A stretch of 64,000 bases of DNA from Paenibacillus_I sp035510375 (GCF_035510375.1 NZ_DATKHG010000076.1), one strand, 5' to 3'. Shown: positions 37,005 to 45,423, numbered from the stretch's first letter. Notes: a model not told the origin generated them from the sequence alone. Made by a program: numbers and translations.

Positions 37005-37319
37005 TCAGTCCGCCTGCGATGAGAGCTCCCGGAATCGGCAAAGGCAGGCCAGACGGTAGCCCGACCCGATCGCGGTGCTTCCGACGGCAAGCGCCCTCCG
37101 CTCCAAGCCGGAGGGCTCGTCCAACAGTTCGCGATGAGACTTAACCATCACTGTGCAACTGCGGCAAGCGCCTTTATTGCAGAGGAACGGGATACCTTCT
37201 ATCCGCGGGTGCGTGATGTCTCGATTCACCAGCTCGAGCAGCGGTTTTCCCGGCTCGTAAGCCACCGTGAACGTTTTATTCCCGTTATTCACGGCTTGGA
37301 TTGTGACGGCTTTCATCAT
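37005..37319 (-). CDS. Plant-type 2Fe-2S ferredoxin-like protein
   Basis: 104 aa. The cluster motif is CNKGACRSC followed by a distal Cys in LACLC, giving C-x4-C-x2-C...C of the plant-type [2Fe-2S] fold. The N-terminus VTIQAVNNGNKTFTVAYEPGKPLLELV is the expected beta-grasp start. It would carry single electrons to an oxygenase or reductase. It is the first gene of the catabolic island and faces away from the membrane protein at 37445. A second 2Fe-2S protein lies at 53240. Neither has a reductase next to it in this window. Confidence 0.85.
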   Translation of the reverse strand: MMKAVTIQAVNNGNKTFTVAYEPGKPLLELVNRDITHPRIEGIPFLCNKGACRSCTVMVKSHRELLDEPSGLERRALAVGSTAIGSGYRLACLCRFRELSSQAD

Positions 37320-37394
37320 ACTTTGATTTCTCCTCTTGCATACGGCGTTGACTGTGGGAAGCTTCTCTTATACGATTATAGCAACGCCATTAAT

Positions 37395-37409
37395 GGTATA
37401 CAATATACC
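37395..37409. promoter_or_regulatory. GntR-regulon operator, copy 1
   Basis: GGTATACAATATACC with two 6-bp arms (GGTATA/TATACC) around CAA. It is the core of the 19-bp TTGGTATACAATATACCAA motif and lies 35 nt before the start of the membrane protein gene. TATACA within it could be the -10 element, so binding would block transcription. Confidence 0.7.
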
Positions 37410-37444
37410 TAATGTGCGTCGACTTCGGTCCGAAGGAGCTCTCC

Positions 37445-38776
37445 ATGAAAAGTAACTTTATCTTAGGCATGTGCTTGTTGTTTTTGGTCCAATATTTCGT
37501 TCGTTCCGAATGGCTGCAGCTTATTTTGGCGGTTTGCGCCGTCATTGCCTTCATGGGCAGCGTCGCGCGCGCAAGGACGGTTCCCCGCATTTTCAGCGTG
37601 CTCATGTTTGCCTCCGGAATCGCATTGACGGCATGGAAAGGGCAGGGGATCGAAGCGGCCGCGCAGGGGATTGTCTCGAATCTTCCCTTGCTGACTTTGC
37701 TTGTGCTCGTCCCCCTATTATCGATTCCAATCAAAATGGGAGGGTTTTTCGACTCGATTCTCGCTTACCTTAAACGTTACCGCAACAGCCCGCGGAAAAT
37801 GTTTATGGGCATCACCGGCGTGCTGTTTTTTCTCGGGCCCATCCTGAACCTCGGTTCCATTCGGATCGTGCACGATTTGCTCAAGGACTTTCGGCTGAAT
37901 GCCGCCTTTTTATCGAAAGCATACCTGATCGGCTTTTCAACGACGATCCTTTGGTCGCCTTATTATGCGGCTGTCGGCGTTACGCTGCTGTACCTGAACG
38001 TGTCGATCGGGGATTATATGGCCTACGGCTTCGGTTTGGCCGTATTGTTCCTGGTTGCGGGCAATGTCATGTTAGGCATGTGGGCCCGGAAGCGGGATCT
38101 TGAAACGGACGACGAATCCGGTGCGGGCATTACGGCGGCCGACAGAAAAAGAATGAAGCAATTGCCCGTTATTATCTTCTCCTTGATGCTCGTTGCGATT
38201 GCCGCCGAATCGCTTACCCAATGGTCGATGCTGGTGCTTGTAAGTCTTCTGGCTCTTCTGTTTCCGCTCCTATGGGTATCGGTTTCCAAACAATGGGGCC
38301 TGTTTAAAAATCATGTGGTCGAGTACCGGAATAAATCCGTCCCGGTTATGGATAACGAAATCATGATATATATCAGCGCGGGTTTTTTCGGGCAGTCGCT
38401 GAGGGATACGAGCTTCGGCGAAGGCATCGGCCTGTTCATGACGAAGCTCGCGGAAATTTCTTTTCTGTGGTTTGCTTTGTTCATTCTCGTTGCGATGGTT
38501 TGCGTCACGTTCGTCGGCATCCATCAGGTTGTGTTCGTCACCGTGTTTGCGACCCAGATGGATCCGGCGGCGCTCGGCACGACGAAAGAAATTTTGGCGA
38601 TCGTCATTATGCTGGCCTGGTCCGCCTCGTCCGTTCTAAGTCCGGTCAATCCGATCAACCTGCTCGTAAGCGGATTGGTGAAGAGGTCGAGCATACAGAT
38701 CGGGCTCAGGGACAACGGCTTGTACCTGGCTCTCGTCAGTGCGATGGGAATCGCAATTCTTACGATATTCCATTAG
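37445..38776 (+). CDS. DUF401-like multi-pass membrane protein (putative permease)
   Basis: 443 aa from the ATG at 37445, chosen because AAGGAG lies 6 nt upstream. About ten membrane helices. Conserved-looking blocks are FLGPILNLGSIRIVHDLLKDF and FSTTILWSPYYAAVGVTLLYLN in the first half and AWSASSVLSPVNPINLLVSGL in the second. The two-half layout with re-entrant polar motifs is that of ion-transporter-superfamily permeases, and I place it with the DUF401 group. A related protein is at 46923, with the same Trp-(S/T)-Pro and (L/M)-(S/G)-P-x-N motifs. The substrate is unknown. It sits directly behind a GntR-type operator. Confidence 0.75.
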   Translation: MKSNFILGMCLLFLVQYFVRSEWLQLILAVCAVIAFMGSVARARTVPRIFSVLMFASGIALTAWKGQGIEAAAQGIVSNLPLLTLLVLVPLLSIPIKMGGFFDSILAYLKRYRNSPRKMFMGITGVLFFLGPILNLGSIRIVHDLLKDFRLNAAFLSKAYLIGFSTTILWSPYYAAVGVTLLYLNVSIGDYMAYGFGLAVLFLVAGNVMLGMWARKRDLETDDESGAGITAADRKRMKQLPVIIFSLMLVAIAAESLTQWSMLVLVSLLALLFPLLWVSVSKQWGLFKNHVVEYRNKSVPVMDNEIMIYISAGFFGQSLRDTSFGEGIGLFMTKLAEISFLWFALFILVAMVCVTFVGIHQVVFVTVFATQMDPAALGTTKEILAIVIMLAWSASSVLSPVNPINLLVSGLVKRSSIQIGLRDNGLYLALVSAMGIAILTIFH

Positions 38777-38875
38777 CGGCGCCGAAGGAAAAAGGGTCTG
38801 CCGCGGTGAATGGTATGTGATGCGGCGATGGCGATGGTTATGGATGGGATGCTTTGCGGAAGGGAGGGGACCGAG

Positions 38876-39238
38876 GTGAACAACCGGCTTCCGGTCGGCG
38901 TTTTAAAGCAGGAGATTATCAAAATTTACAACTCGATCAACCAGGACATTTTCGGCATCGGCATCAAATCGCAGAAAATCGACATTTTGGGCGAGAAGGT
39001 GTATATCTTCGCCACCCACAAACGAATCCCCGCCTTGAAAACGCTGGACGATGAGTTTCGCGGCCTGACCGCAAGCGTGGATATGCTGCTGATGGAACAA
39101 AACAAAAAAAGGCTGAAGGAAGAGCTCGAACAAACGCTCGGCCTGTCCGTTGTCGCCGTTCTTAAGGACTATGACCCCAAAGCGGAGATTTCGGGGACGA
39201 TCATCATTTTTAAGGAGAAGCTGGAAGGATATATATAA
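38876..39238 (+). CDS. DUF2294 (MpsC-type) protein
   Basis: 120 aa from the GTG at 38876; GGGAGGG ends 7 nt before it, while the upstream in-frame ATG codons have no ribosome site. The sequence LKQEIIKIYNSINQDIFGIGIKSQKIDILGEKVYIFATHKRIPALKTLDDEF...LLMEQNKKRLKEELEQTLGLSVVAVLKDYDPKAEISGTIIIF matches the DUF2294 fold, also called MpsC after a Staphylococcus membrane-potential system. Proteins of this type in Bacillales are small and soluble and mostly uncharacterised. It lies 100 nt after the DUF401-like gene and is probably co-transcribed. Confidence 0.8.
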   Translation: MNNRLPVGVLKQEIIKIYNSINQDIFGIGIKSQKIDILGEKVYIFATHKRIPALKTLDDEFRGLTASVDMLLMEQNKKRLKEELEQTLGLSVVAVLKDYDPKAEISGTIIIFKEKLEGYI

Positions 39239-39577
39239 CGTGCATATTACATTGATACGTTATATTATGGACAGTTTTGTTCTTTTTTTGCTAAAGGTAC
39301 TTGCCTGTAGGTGAAAGTTGTGTTAAATTACTTAACATAAAAGTGATTTTTCGCATGGCGGCCGACATTAAGGTGCTGAATCCTTCCGCAGGAAGAGATT
39401 CGGATCCATCTTGCCGGCGGCTGAAAGCTTTACGGCAGGTCATGAGGAGCTCCGGAACGGAGAGCCTTGAACCGCTAATTATGACATACGGGTCATGAAG
39501 GCCCTCGTATGCTCATGGTTGGCGGTTTTTTTGTCCACTCATACGCAGTCAGGCGCAGAAAGGAAAGGAGCAAACCG
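39239..39577. other. Untranslated leader with a strong terminator-like hairpin before the NIF3 gene
   Basis: About 340 nt. The left part (39250-39345) is AT-rich and could carry a promoter. At 39472-39531 CCGCTAATTATGACATACGGG pairs, with small bulges, with CCCTCGTATGCTCATGGTTGGCGG, followed directly by TTTTTTT. This ends 46 nt before the ATG of the NIF3 gene. A terminator placed in a leader immediately before a transporter operon suggests attenuation. I compared it by eye with the purine, TPP, SAM, guanidine-I and c-di-GMP aptamer cores and found no match. Confidence 0.5.
39472..39531 (+). terminator. Leader terminator hairpin
   Basis: A stem of more than 20 bp with two or three bulges ends in a run of seven T. 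It could either end the upstream DUF401-DUF2294 transcript or act as a conditional terminator for the NIF3-ABC operon. Confidence 0.7.
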
Positions 39578-40639
39578 ATGATCCGACAAACCTCCGGTTC
39601 GGGAACCGATGTCGAACAAGTCATGGAGGCGCTGAACCAAATATCCGGGGGAAGAATGGTGATGAATTGGCAAGACATCGCGGCGGGAACGAATCCTTAC
39701 GTTGTTATGAAAACATCGAATATTCCCGGTAAAAGCGTAATGGAAATTCCGGGACTCGTATTCGGGGATGCGCGGAAGCCGGTCAGGCGGATCGGGGTCG
39801 GCATGACGCTGACGGAGTCGATGATCGAGCTGGCGTCGGGCATGAATCTGGATTTGCTGGTCGTACACCATCCGGTAGCGGATGCGGCCAGCTCGGGCGG
39901 CGTGCCGTTCGCGGACTATCTGCCGCTGTACGGGCTGGCGCTTATCGAAATGCATGAAGCGTTCCATGGGCTTCACCCCGGCATGACCTTCCTGCACGGC
40001 CACAGCAAGCTCGCGACGGACATTGCGTTCGGCGGCATTCCGGGCAACGTGCTGCACAAGGGGGTTGCGCTCCGAGGTGTGCGGACGGCGGGCGATATTC
40101 TGCAGCGTCTCGAAACATGGATGGGGCGGGATATCGATATCGGCCTGCTGGAGGCGGAGCGGGCGATTCGCGGAGAATCCGGGCTTCAGGAAGCGACGCT
40201 GGCCAATCCGGCCAGGCTGCTCAGCGGAACGCCGGACAAGCCGGTCGAGCATATCCTTCATTTTTTTCCGCATACCGGATTTACGATGGAGCATCTGGAG
40301 ACGGCGCTCGCGCTGTATCCGGAGACCGATACGATTATCGCCAGCATCAGCCGGGTCAGGGAGGATCATCCTTTCGTCGGCTTTGCGAGAGAGCGGGGGC
40401 TCAATTTTATCGTCGGCAATCCGCATTCCGTGGAGATTCTGGAGAATGGGCTGCCTCTCGCCTATGCGCTGGAGATGTCGCTGCCGGATGTGGAGGTTTT
40501 TCTGCTGAGGGAGCGCGTGACGGCGGTGCCGCTGCGCGAGATCGGACACGAAGGGATGGTTAGCTACGGCAAAGAAATGGCGGAAACCTATCTGGTGTCC
40601 AAGTCTTTCAAAGCCGTACCAATAAAAAAAGACGCATGA
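39578..40639 (+). CDS. NIF3-like (YbgI/YqfO family) dinuclear metal protein
   Basis: 353 aa from the ATG at 39578, with AAAGGAG 7 nt upstream. Family marks are VGMTLTESMIELASGMNLDLLVVHHPV, with the HH metal-binding pair, HEAFHGLHPGMTFLHGHSKLATDIAFGG in the middle and FIVGNPHSVEILENGLPLAYALE near the end. NIF3 proteins form toroids with two metal ions per subunit; some are annotated as GTP cyclohydrolase I type 2, but the general function is unsettled. It heads the operon with an SsuABC/ThiXYZ-type transporter, so it may hydrolyse the imported compound. It looks divergent from the housekeeping YqfO. Confidence 0.78.
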   Translation: MIRQTSGSGTDVEQVMEALNQISGGRMVMNWQDIAAGTNPYVVMKTSNIPGKSVMEIPGLVFGDARKPVRRIGVGMTLTESMIELASGMNLDLLVVHHPVADAASSGGVPFADYLPLYGLALIEMHEAFHGLHPGMTFLHGHSKLATDIAFGGIPGNVLHKGVALRGVRTAGDILQRLETWMGRDIDIGLLEAERAIRGESGLQEATLANPARLLSGTPDKPVEHILHFFPHTGFTMEHLETALALYPETDTIIASISRVREDHPFVGFARERGLNFIVGNPHSVEILENGLPLAYALEMSLPDVEVFLLRERVTAVPLREIGHEGMVSYGKEMAETYLVSKSFKAVPIKKDA

Positions 40640-40658
40640 ACCGGGAGGAAGAGAAACC

Positions 40659-41792
40659 ATGATGAAGAGGAAAATGAGAACGACCGCCGCGCTGTTGATG
40701 ACCGTACTGCTGCTCAGTTTCGTTGCCGCCTGCGGCGGCGGGAAGGCGACCGAGACGGGGGCGGGCGCCGGCGCCGACGCGGGCGCGAACAACGCTGTGA
40801 ACGGGGCTGCCGAACCGGCCGCGAACCCCGCCGCCGAGCCTGCTGCCGAGCCCGCCGCGACCGAACCGAAGAAGCCTGTAACGGTGAAATTCTCCGAAGT
40901 GATCCGGTCGATTTTTTATGCGCCGCATTACGTCGCCATGTCGCAAGGTTTCTTCGAGGAGGAGGGGCTGAACATCGACATGAATACGGCGCAAGGCTCC
41001 GATAAGGGAGCCGCCGCCCTGATTGCGGGAACGGCCGACATCTCGCTGGTCGGACCCGAAACGGCAATTTATATCTATAACCAGAAGGGCGGAAAGACGC
41101 TCAAAATTTTCCACCAGCTGACGATGAAGGACGGCTCGTTCCTGCTCTCCCGGGAGAAGCTCGATGCATTCGACTGGAGCGGCCTGTCCGGCAAGAAGGT
41201 CATCGGCTGGCGCCCCGGCAGCGCCCCTCAGATGGTGATGAACTCGACGCTGAATCTCAAAGGGGTCAAGGACGCCGAAGTGGTCACAAATATCGCGGCG
41301 CCTGCCATGGCCGGAGCCTTTACGAGCGGGCAGGGCGATTTCATTCAATTATTCGAGCCGGCCGCTTCCACCCTGATCCAGGAGGGAAAGGCGTATTTCG
41401 CGGCATCGATGGGCGAGGCGTTCGGCGCTTTCCCGGAAACATCTTACGTTGCAACGTCGGATTATATCAGGCAAAATCCGGAAATTATCCAAAGCTTCGT
41501 CAACGCCGTCGCCAAAGGGGCGGAATGGCTGAAGACGGCTTCGGATGATGAGATTGCCGAGGCGCTTGCGCCGTTCTTCGAGGGGACGTCCAAGGAACTG
41601 ATCATTGAATCGGTCCGGAGGTATAAGAGCCAGGACACGTGGCCGGTGAAGCCGGAACTGACGGCCGACGCGTTCGAGAAGCTGCAGGGCGTGCTGATCG
41701 AGAACGGCGTCATGAAGGCGGAGGACAAGGTGGCGGCGATGACCGACGTCGTCGATATGAGCTTCGTACAAAACCTCGGAAAGGCGGAGTGA
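40659..41792 (+). CDS. ABC substrate-binding lipoprotein, SsuA/ThiY-like
   Basis: 377 aa. A signal with lipobox FVAAC is followed by a low-complexity Ala/Gly/Pro/Glu linker (about 25-75). The mature part begins VKFSEVIRSIFYAPHYVAMSQGFFEEEGLNIDM and continues GTADISLVGPETAIYIYN and SGKKVIGWRPGSAPQMVMNSTLN. This is the NMT1/SsuA fold used for sulfonates, nitriles, pyrimidine precursors and riboflavin. There is no sulfonate or thiamine biosynthetic gene nearby to choose among them. It is followed by its ATPase and permease, forming a complete importer, unlike the two sugar systems in this window. Confidence 0.9.
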   Translation: MMKRKMRTTAALLMTVLLLSFVAACGGGKATETGAGAGADAGANNAVNGAAEPAANPAAEPAAEPAATEPKKPVTVKFSEVIRSIFYAPHYVAMSQGFFEEEGLNIDMNTAQGSDKGAAALIAGTADISLVGPETAIYIYNQKGGKTLKIFHQLTMKDGSFLLSREKLDAFDWSGLSGKKVIGWRPGSAPQMVMNSTLNLKGVKDAEVVTNIAAPAMAGAFTSGQGDFIQLFEPAASTLIQEGKAYFAASMGEAFGAFPETSYVATSDYIRQNPEIIQSFVNAVAKGAEWLKTASDDEIAEALAPFFEGTSKELIIESVRRYKSQDTWPVKPELTADAFEKLQGVLIENGVMKAEDKVAAMTDVVDMSFVQNLGKAE

Positions 41793-41796
41793 AGGT

Positions 41797-42576
41797 ATGG
41801 CGCAAATTGAGCTGCGCGATGTCGGGCTGAGCTACTTTACGTTAATGCAGGAAACCGAAGCGCTGCGGGATATCAATTTGACCGTCGAACAAGGCGAATT
41901 TATCAGCGTCGTGGGACCGAGCGGCTGCGGGAAAAGCACGCTGCTCTCCCTCGTCTCCGGCATGCACAAGCCGACGAAGGGCAGGGTCGAGATTGACGGC
42001 CGGGAGGTGGCGGGCAACTCCCCGAAGGTCGGTTACATGCTGCAGCACGACCATCTGTTCGAGTGGCGGGATGTGCTCGGCAATGTGACGGTAGGGGCGG
42101 AAATCCGCCGGATGGACCGCAAGAAAGCGGAGGGGAAGGCGCTGGAGCTGCTGGAACGCTACGGGCTGGGAGGTTTCGCTCATCACAATCCGTCCCAGCT
42201 TTCCGGCGGGATGCGCCAGCGGGTGGCGCTGATCCGGACGCTGGTGACGGAGCCGGACATTATGCTGCTGGATGAGCCGTTCTCCGCCCTGGATTATCAG
42301 ACGCGCCTGACACTGGCCGACGAAATTCATGGCATCATCAAGGATCAGGGGAAAACGGCCATCCTGGTCACCCATGATATTTCGGAGGCCATCAGCATGG
42401 CGGACCGGGTCATGGTCATGTCCAGGCGGCCGAGTACGATATCGACGGTATATGATATCCGTTTTGAAGAAGGGACCGGCCTGTCGCCTTGGAGGAAACG
42501 GGAGGCGGCCCGGTACAACCAATATTTTAACGCCATATGGAGGGAGCTGGAGGGCCATGTCGTCTTTGCCCGTTAG
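41797..42576 (+). CDS. ABC transporter ATPase, SsuB/TauB-like
   Basis: 259 aa. Walker A is GPSGCGKSTLL, the Q-loop region is YMLQHDHLFEWRDVLGN, the signature is LSGGMRQRVALIR, Walker B is IMLLDEPFSALD and the switch His is in ILVTHDISEAISMADRVMVMS. The ribosome site overlaps the stop of the binding-protein gene. It provides energy for the importer formed with the lipoprotein at 40659 and the permease at 42557, whose start lies inside its 3' end. Confidence 0.95.
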   Translation: MAQIELRDVGLSYFTLMQETEALRDINLTVEQGEFISVVGPSGCGKSTLLSLVSGMHKPTKGRVEIDGREVAGNSPKVGYMLQHDHLFEWRDVLGNVTVGAEIRRMDRKKAEGKALELLERYGLGGFAHHNPSQLSGGMRQRVALIRTLVTEPDIMLLDEPFSALDYQTRLTLADEIHGIIKDQGKTAILVTHDISEAISMADRVMVMSRRPSTISTVYDIRFEEGTGLSPWRKREAARYNQYFNAIWRELEGHVVFAR

Positions 42577-43423
42577 GGAGTCGTCCGCCGCGCAAGAAGC
42601 GCCGGCCGCGCCCGCGGCGCAGCCGGTCTCTGTGCAGTATGCCCGCTATCTTCGTGCGCAGAAACGCGCCGCCCGGCTGGTTCGGCTGTCGCGGCTGTCC
42701 GTGCTCGCCGCGTTTCTCGCGCTGTGGGAGCTGGCCGCCGCCCTGCAGTGGGTCGACCCGATGCTGACGAGCAAGCCGTCATCGCTGGCGTCCTCGTTCA
42801 TGCAGTTTTCGCTGGAAGGCAATCTGCTCAGGCATACATGGATTACGGGAGTTGAAACGATGGTCGGCCTTATGGTCTCCATGGCCGCCGGCACGGCGAT
42901 CGCCGTTCTTTTCTGGTGGTCCTCTTACGCGTCGAAAGTGCTGGAGCCGTACATGGTCGTTCTGAACGCCCTTCCCAAGGTGGCGCTCGGTCCGATCTTC
43001 TACATCTGGCTCGGCGACCGGTATTCGATATACGGCATGGCCGTCGCCATTTCGATCATCGTCACGATCATGATGATTGAGGCGGGGTTCAGGGAGATCG
43101 GCAAAACAAAGCTGAAGGTCATGGAGTCGTTCGGCGCGACCAAGCTTCAGATGCTGCGGATGGTGCTGCTGCCCGCAAGCGTTCCGAACCTGATCGCCGC
43201 CTTGAAGGTAAACGTCGGGTTGACGCTCGTCGGCGTCATCATGGGCGAATTCTTGTCGTCCAAGGCGGGTCTGGGTTATTTGATCATTTACGGCGGCCAG
43301 GTGTTCCAGATGGATATGGTCATGGTCAGCATCGCGATGCTGGCGGTTCTCTCTATCCTCTTATACGGGATCGTCACCGTTATCGGCCGCTTCGCCATGA
43401 AGCGAAATCATTTTGAGGAATAA
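42557..43423 (+). CDS. ABC transporter permease, SsuC/TauC-like
   Basis: 288 aa from the ATG at 42557, which overlaps the last 20 nt of the ATPase gene; a longer frame extends upstream but only as a shadow of the ATPase. Six predicted helices follow a 45-residue N-terminal tail. The coupling loop is in REIGKTKLKVMESFGATKLQMLRMVLLPASVPNLIAALK, and the family mark GEFLSSKAGLGYLI is present. Last gene of the NIF3-ABC operon; structured hairpins follow it. Confidence 0.93.
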   Translation: MSSLPVRESSAAQEAPAAPAAQPVSVQYARYLRAQKRAARLVRLSRLSVLAAFLALWELAAALQWVDPMLTSKPSSLASSFMQFSLEGNLLRHTWITGVETMVGLMVSMAAGTAIAVLFWWSSYASKVLEPYMVVLNALPKVALGPIFYIWLGDRYSIYGMAVAISIIVTIMMIEAGFREIGKTKLKVMESFGATKLQMLRMVLLPASVPNLIAALKVNVGLTLVGVIMGEFLSSKAGLGYLIIYGGQVFQMDMVMVSIAMLAVLSILLYGIVTVIGRFAMKRNHFEE

Positions 43424-43616
43424 GACGAGGGAAGGACCGGTCTCAAAGCGGCTGCTTGACACCGGTCCCGTCCGCCGGGAGAAATTTTATCCTGTGCCGT
43501 CGAACGTAGCTTTATCCCGGCGTGGCCGCTGCGGAAAAGCTCCATCGTGCCCCATGGCGCCCATGGGGCGATATCTAGTATTAACTGTAAATAAAGGTTG
43601 CTAGAAATAGAATTGT

Positions 43617-43631
43617 GGTATACAATGTACA
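43617..43631. promoter_or_regulatory. GntR-regulon operator, copy 2 (degenerate)
   Basis: GGTATACAATGTACA keeps the left arm and spacer of the 19-bp motif and has a degenerate right arm. TATACA inside it may be a -10 element. A Crp/Fnr-type box begins 9 nt downstream. Confidence 0.5.
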
Positions 43632-43639
43632 ATAAATCC

Positions 43640-43655
43640 TGTGAGATAGATCACA
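43640..43655. promoter_or_regulatory. Crp/Fnr-family binding site
   Basis: TGTGAGATAGATCACA is a perfect TGTGA-N6-TCACA palindrome, the consensus for Crp and for Bacillus Fnr-like proteins. It lies just downstream of a possible -10 element, a position expected for repression of that promoter, or about 230 nt upstream of the second promoter. Confidence 0.65.
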
Positions 43656-43677
43656 GAGATTATATTTTCACAGGATG

Positions 43678-43691
43678 TGCAAACGCTTACA
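43678..43691. promoter_or_regulatory. cre-like site
   Basis: TGCAAACGCTTACA agrees with the catabolite-responsive element consensus TGNAANCGNWNNCA at all defined positions. It lies between the two Crp/Fnr-type boxes, suggesting CcpA control of the permease at 43948. Confidence 0.6.
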
Positions 43692-43845
43692 CGGTTAGGG
43701 GGGTGCGAATAGAGCGCAAAAAAAGCGGCTGTTTGTGCTAATAAGCAGTGCTTGGTGCAATTGTGTTAAGTTTATGTCACTAAAAATTACGTAATCATGC
43801 AGTTTTCAGGGAGGATGAACAAAAAACAAACCAATAAAAAGAAAA

Positions 43846-43878
43846 ATATTGTATACCAAACCTCTTTAGTGTTATACT
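43846..43878 (+). promoter_or_regulatory. Promoter of the 43948 permease with overlapping half-operator
   Basis: TTGTAT (43849-43854) and TATACT (43873-43878) are spaced 18 nt. The -35 lies inside AATATTGTATACC, which matches the GntR-regulon motif in reverse orientation with one good arm. The start point would fall near 43885. Confidence 0.5.
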
Positions 43879-43890
43879 CACGTTAGATAG

Positions 43891-43906
43891 TGTGACATCA
43901 GTCACG
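43891..43906. promoter_or_regulatory. Second Crp/Fnr-family site
   Basis: TGTGACATCAGTCACG follows TGTGA-N6-TCAC with only the last base off. It sits a few bases downstream of the predicted start point for the permease gene, which would give repression. Confidence 0.55.
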
Positions 43907-43947
43907 CTGCGCGGGAAACAATTATTTAAGAGAGTTGAGGGATGCGG

Positions 43948-45411
43948 ATGATTACGATGTCGCATGTATTGTATGCTTTGGTAACGGTAAGCGTCATACT
44001 GGTCATGTTTTTCCGGCGGGGCGTGGTCATTCCGACATTGATCGGAACCTTTATTATCGGATGGGTATATAAAGGAGACGTAATCAGCGGCTTCAAGGCG
44101 GTATACAACGCCAACCTGACCGCAGCCAAGGAACTGTTCACGATTTTCCTCATTATTACGTTCATGGTGGCTTTGTTGAATTCGCTGAAGGATATCGGCG
44201 CGGACCGGCGGATGATCCAGCCGCTTCAGAAGCTGATTGTCAACGGCCATATCGCATTTTTCGCCCTTGCGGGCATTACGTTCGTCATCTCCCTCTTTTT
44301 CTGGCCGACACCCGCGGTTCCACTCATCGGGGCGCTGCTCATTCCGGCAGCCGTCCGCGCGGGTTTGCCGCCGATGGGCGCGGCGATGGCGATTGCGATG
44401 GCCGGACAAGGGATGGCGCTCTCCTCCGATTACATCATGCAGGTTGCGCCGATGCTTAGCGCAACAGGCGCCGGCATCGGCACCGCAGCCGTAGCGGACA
44501 AAGCCATGATTCTGTCGCTCATTACGGGCGGCGTGGCGATCGGCTCCGCTTACCTGCTCAACAAGAAATCGATCAGCGAGCCGGTGGCCGGGGATTTGGG
44601 CATGCCGCAGCCGATCGTTCTGAAGACGGCGGACAAGGCGGAGCAGCAGGAGCCTTCCTATGCGGAAGCCGCGGCAACGACCGAGACGCTCGCGCCTTCT
44701 CTTCAGCGCTGGTCGAAAATATTTGCGGTAGCCGTGCCGCTGTCCATGCTCGCCATCATGATCGTCATGGCTGCCAGTAAGCTCGGATCGGGTCTCGGCA
44801 GCTTCGAGGGCGGAGACGGGGCGGCATTCATCGGGGGCGTGGCCATCATCCTTCTGATTCTTGCAAGCATCGCGCTCGGCAAAGCGGACGCGCTCGACAA
44901 AATCAGCGATCACCTGGTGGAAGGCTTCGTGTTTGCGTTTCGGGCGATGGGTCCGGTCATTCCGATCGCGGGCTTCTTCTTCCTCGGCAACTCCGATTTC
45001 TCGGGAAGCATTTTGTCGGTTGCCGAAGGCGCTGCGGCTCCCGCATTTTTGTTCGATCTCGTCGCGTCCGTGCAATCGTACATTCCTTCCAGCAGCTTCC
45101 TGACGGGCTTCGGCCTACTGCTGATCGGAATTGTGACAGGCCTCGACGGCTCCGGCTTCTCCGGACTGCCGCTGACCGGTTCGCTCTCCGGCGCTTTGGC
45201 TCCCGCTGTCGGCATGGATCCTTCGACGCTTGCGGCAATCGGCCAGATGGGCGCGATTTGGGCCGGCGGAGGCACGATTATCGCCTGGTCCTCGCTGGTG
45301 GCGGTTGCGGGCTTTGCAGGCGTCTCGGCGATCGACCTTGCCCGCAAAAACTTCATTCCGGTCATGCTTGGGCTAATCGTCTCCACTTTGTTCGCGATTA
45401 TCTTCTGGTAA
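43948..45411 (+). CDS. GntP-like / ion-transporter-superfamily permease
   Basis: 487 aa from ATG 43948, with GAGG 7 nt upstream; an ATG two codons earlier is too close to it. About twelve helices. The sequence FFRRGVVIPTLIGTFIIGWVYKGDVISGFKAVYNANLTAAKELFTIFLIITFMVALLNSLKDIGADRRM, two GG/GQG-type re-entrant loops (AMAGQGMALSSDYIMQVAPML and GLDGSGFSGLPLTGSLSGALAPAVG) and a central polar linker (about 215-255) suggest a carboxylate or organic-anion carrier. It is not closely related to the two DUF401-like proteins. Stacked control sites precede it, so it is a key regulated step, probably uptake of the pathway substrate. Confidence 0.75.
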   Translation: MITMSHVLYALVTVSVILVMFFRRGVVIPTLIGTFIIGWVYKGDVISGFKAVYNANLTAAKELFTIFLIITFMVALLNSLKDIGADRRMIQPLQKLIVNGHIAFFALAGITFVISLFFWPTPAVPLIGALLIPAAVRAGLPPMGAAMAIAMAGQGMALSSDYIMQVAPMLSATGAGIGTAAVADKAMILSLITGGVAIGSAYLLNKKSISEPVAGDLGMPQPIVLKTADKAEQQEPSYAEAAATTETLAPSLQRWSKIFAVAVPLSMLAIMIVMAASKLGSGLGSFEGGDGAAFIGGVAIILLILASIALGKADALDKISDHLVEGFVFAFRAMGPVIPIAGFFFLGNSDFSGSILSVAEGAAAPAFLFDLVASVQSYIPSSSFLTGFGLLLIGIVTGLDGSGFSGLPLTGSLSGALAPAVGMDPSTLAAIGQMGAIWAGGGTIIAWSSLVAVAGFAGVSAIDLARKNFIPVMLGLIVSTLFAIIFW

Positions 45412-45423
45412 AAAGGCGGAGGT

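Larger units (their letters stand above)
43424..43947. other. Complex regulatory region with hairpins and stacked operators
   Basis: About 520 nt without a gene. The left third has three successive hairpins: GGACCGGT/ACCGGTCC (43434-43470), CGCCGGGA/TCCCGGCG (about 43473-43525) and GCCCCATGG/CCATGGGGC (43549-43569). None has a T-run. The rest is AT-rich. It holds a degenerate GntR-type operator, a Crp/Fnr-type box, a cre-like site, a second GntR-type half-operator over a -35 element, a -10 TATACT and a second Crp/Fnr-type box, listed below. It drives the permease at 43948. Confidence 0.6.

Noticed and set aside
38810..38875. Longer start for the DUF2294 gene at an upstream ATG
   Set aside because: The extra residues are Met/Gly-rich and lack a ribosome site, whereas GTG 38876 has GGGAGGG at ideal spacing.
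39301..39498. A 65-codon plus-strand ORF in the NIF3 leader
   Set aside because: No ribosome site and it runs into the leader hairpin. Better explained as untranslated leader.
43795..45075. A 426-codon minus-strand frame crossing the 43948 promoter
   Set aside because: Opposite the GntP-like permease, dominated by His, Arg, Asp and Glu, without a ribosome site.
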